From contig JADFHU010000313.1 of assembly GCA_022567055.1 (NCBI GenBank), forward strand, positions 1 through 6,727: 6,727 nt of DNA. Reading direction: 5' to 3'. A program made the translations under genes and the position numbers. The notes under the pieces were generated by a model that had not been told where the DNA came from, ran no database searches, and saw only the letters and a list, made by a program, of their open reading frames with translations. Of the stretch, positions 5,733-6,727 are shown in pieces (positions within the stretch are counted from its first letter, which is position 1; every line of letters begins with the position of its first letter). This DNA is from Planctomycetota bacterium. GTDB lineage: Bacteria; Planctomycetota; Phycisphaerae; Sedimentisphaerales; Anaerobacaceae.

Positions 5733-6727
5733 CCCAGCACACCCCCGGCGAAGAGGACGCCCAAGTTCTCTTCCCCTTGCCAATCTCGAAGGGCTGGATG
5801 TTCCGTACCACGCACGATATCCACGGCTCCATTCTCCACTTTCGAGAAGCACAAAACCTGCGAAGCATCGGCCACGCTTAGAATCACAGGCGAGTGCGTA
5901 GCCAATAGAATCTGTGCGCCGTACACCGACGAAAGTGACTGGAACACCGTCTCCACGGCTCCCGGATGGATGCCGTTTTCCGGTTCTTCAATGAGATAAA
6001 CCCCCTCCAGTTCAGGCAAGTATGCCGTCAAAGTAAGGGCGAGTAAGCGCAAGGTGCCGTCCGAGGCTGTCCACGAGGGCACATCAAGGTCACCGCGATA
6101 GCACACAACCAGATAACGGTGCCTATCCTCCGGGCGTTCGATTGTTTTTATGTCCACGACATCGGGCAAGGCGGTCTGCACATGTGCCACCCACTCCTTG
6201 TGCCGCTCTGGATGGTTCTTCCTGAGCGACTCCACAACCCACGGCAGGTTGGAGCCATCAGCGCGAAAACGCTTCGGTTGTCCCGGTGGGCTGGGCTTAC
6301 GCATCAACGCGCTGTTCAGCACCAGCTTCTGGATGCCGTTCATCAAAATGCTCTTGAGCCAAGTGGCCACCGGAAACTTCGACTCGTCTTCGGGAAGGTT
6401 GCCCAGCGCCGACTTTCTAGGACCCAGCTTGAACGCATGATCCCATCCTTTGCCCGTCTCGTCGTAGAAGTTGTCGTTACCCCCGGCCACCTTGTTGACG
6501 AGAGTCTTAACCTTCCTGCCGCCCTTTGGACTGATAAGCGTTTGGGGCGGATCAGGTTCCATCGGGAACAGCGTTCGCTGGCCGGTCTTAGAGTCTTTGC
6601 GCCGCTCCTTCAAAACGACCTTTTCCGCAAGGAGGGATAACTCATTCGTGTCCCCGTCAAGTCCGATGGCCACCTCATAGCGGATGAATGCGTAAGAAGG
6701 TCTTTCAAGAAGCTCACTGCGTTTCTT
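5729..6727 (-). CDS. OLD/AAA_21-type ABC ATPase of a defense operon, N-terminus beyond the right edge
   Basis: The frame is open from the right edge for 332 residues to TGA at 5729-5731. A GTG at 6673 could serve as a start, but the codons upstream of it read as clear protein (SYAFIRYE leading into VAIGLDGDTNELSLLAEK), so the gene begins outside and its Walker A is not visible. Present, with residues numbered from the edge, are an ABC-signature-like SDGTLRLLAL (222-231), Walker B GVYLIEEPENGIHP (242-255) and the H-loop ILLATHSPVIL (273-283). This is the pattern of SMC/RecF-like AAA_21 or AAA_15 ATPases found in OLD, Septu, PARIS and retron systems. It lacks a C-terminal TOPRIM domain, which is instead supplied by the next gene through an ATGA overlap. 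It probably forms a cytoplasmic complex with that protein and senses phage or damaged DNA ends. MAD3-like is one possible name, unconfirmed. Confidence 0.88.
   Translation of the reverse strand, partial: KKRSELLERPSYAFIRYEVAIGLDGDTNELSLLAEKVVLKERRKDSKTGQRTLFPMEPDPPQTLISPKGGRKVKTLVNKVAGGNDNFYDETGKGWDHAFKLGPRKSALGNLPEDESKFPVATWLKSILMNGIQKLVLNSALMRKPSPPGQPKRFRADGSNLPWVVESLRKNHPERHKEWVAHVQTALPDVVDIKTIERPEDRHRYLVVCYRGDLDVPSWTASDGTLRLLALTLTAYLPELEGVYLIEEPENGIHPGAVETVFQSLSSVYGAQILLATHSPVILSVADASQVLCFSKVENGAVDIVRGTEHPALRDWQGEENLGVLFAGGVLG

Noticed and set aside
5733..5852. 40-codon upstream extension of the TOPRIM-like gene
   Set aside because: It overlaps the end of the ATPase in another frame and is Arg/Gly/Ser-rich shadow sequence. 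The ATGA start at 5732 is the natural coupled start.
5532..5999. 155-residue plus-strand frame across the ATPase/TOPRIM-like junction
   Set aside because: Antisense to two overlapping genes with good motifs; its composition looks like a reverse-strand shadow.
6119..6640. 173-residue plus-strand frame opposite the ATPase
   Set aside because: Antisense shadow of the ATPase, which carries the signature, Walker B and H-loop; the frame has no recognisable domain.
1..6727. tRNA, rRNA or CRISPR array
   Set aside because: No cloverleaf-like sequence, rRNA-like sequence or regularly spaced short repeats were seen on reading both strands.

Overview
The window looks like an accessory region of a bacterial chromosome of moderately high G+C. 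It has two exported beta-propeller protein genes, a defense-type operon and mobile-element debris between them. Large secreted NHL-type and PQQ-like propellers of this style are common in Planctomycetota and other environmental bacteria. That assignment is a guess from protein style only; no rRNA, tRNA or other marker gene is present.

Layout. (1) Positions 1-1052, minus strand: an exported NHL-repeat propeller protein starting at a GTG with a strong ribosome binding site. Its C-terminus lies beyond the left edge. (2) 1053-1387: non-coding, with only a weak promoter candidate. (3) 1388-1795, plus strand: decayed transposase sequence in one continuous frame interrupted by two stops. The first half resembles the N-terminus of an integrase-core transposase and the second half the C-terminal helix-turn-helix of a REP-associated (IS200-like) transposase. 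(4) 1761-1810 and 4513-4562: a 50-bp direct repeat (48/50 identical) flanking (5) the intact 859-residue PQQ-like propeller gene (1811-4390, minus). (6) 4513-4800: a MITE-like element whose ends form a diverged 58-bp inverted repeat (40/58 identical) around a perfect 26-bp palindrome. (7) 4867-6727, minus: three genes joined by two ATGA overlaps. They are an OLD/AAA_21-type ABC ATPase (N-terminus off the right edge), a 211-residue TOPRIM-like protein, and the first ~66 codons of a DUF499-like gene that carries a stop at codon 4 and is cut off near 4900.

How the parts relate. The ATPase and TOPRIM-like proteins are stop-start coupled and have the two-component plan of ATPase-plus-nuclease phage-defense pairs such as PARIS, OLD or Gabija. 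The DUF499 family is usually found with DUF1156 DNA methylases in restriction-like gene clusters, so the operon is probably the upstream end of a larger methylation-linked defense locus whose downstream part has been lost. The break lies beside the mobile-element debris, which may have caused it. The same repeat family brackets the PQQ-like gene, which may therefore be a passenger or a recombination-prone segment. Both propeller proteins carry export signals and probably work in the periplasm or at the cell surface, unrelated to the defense genes.
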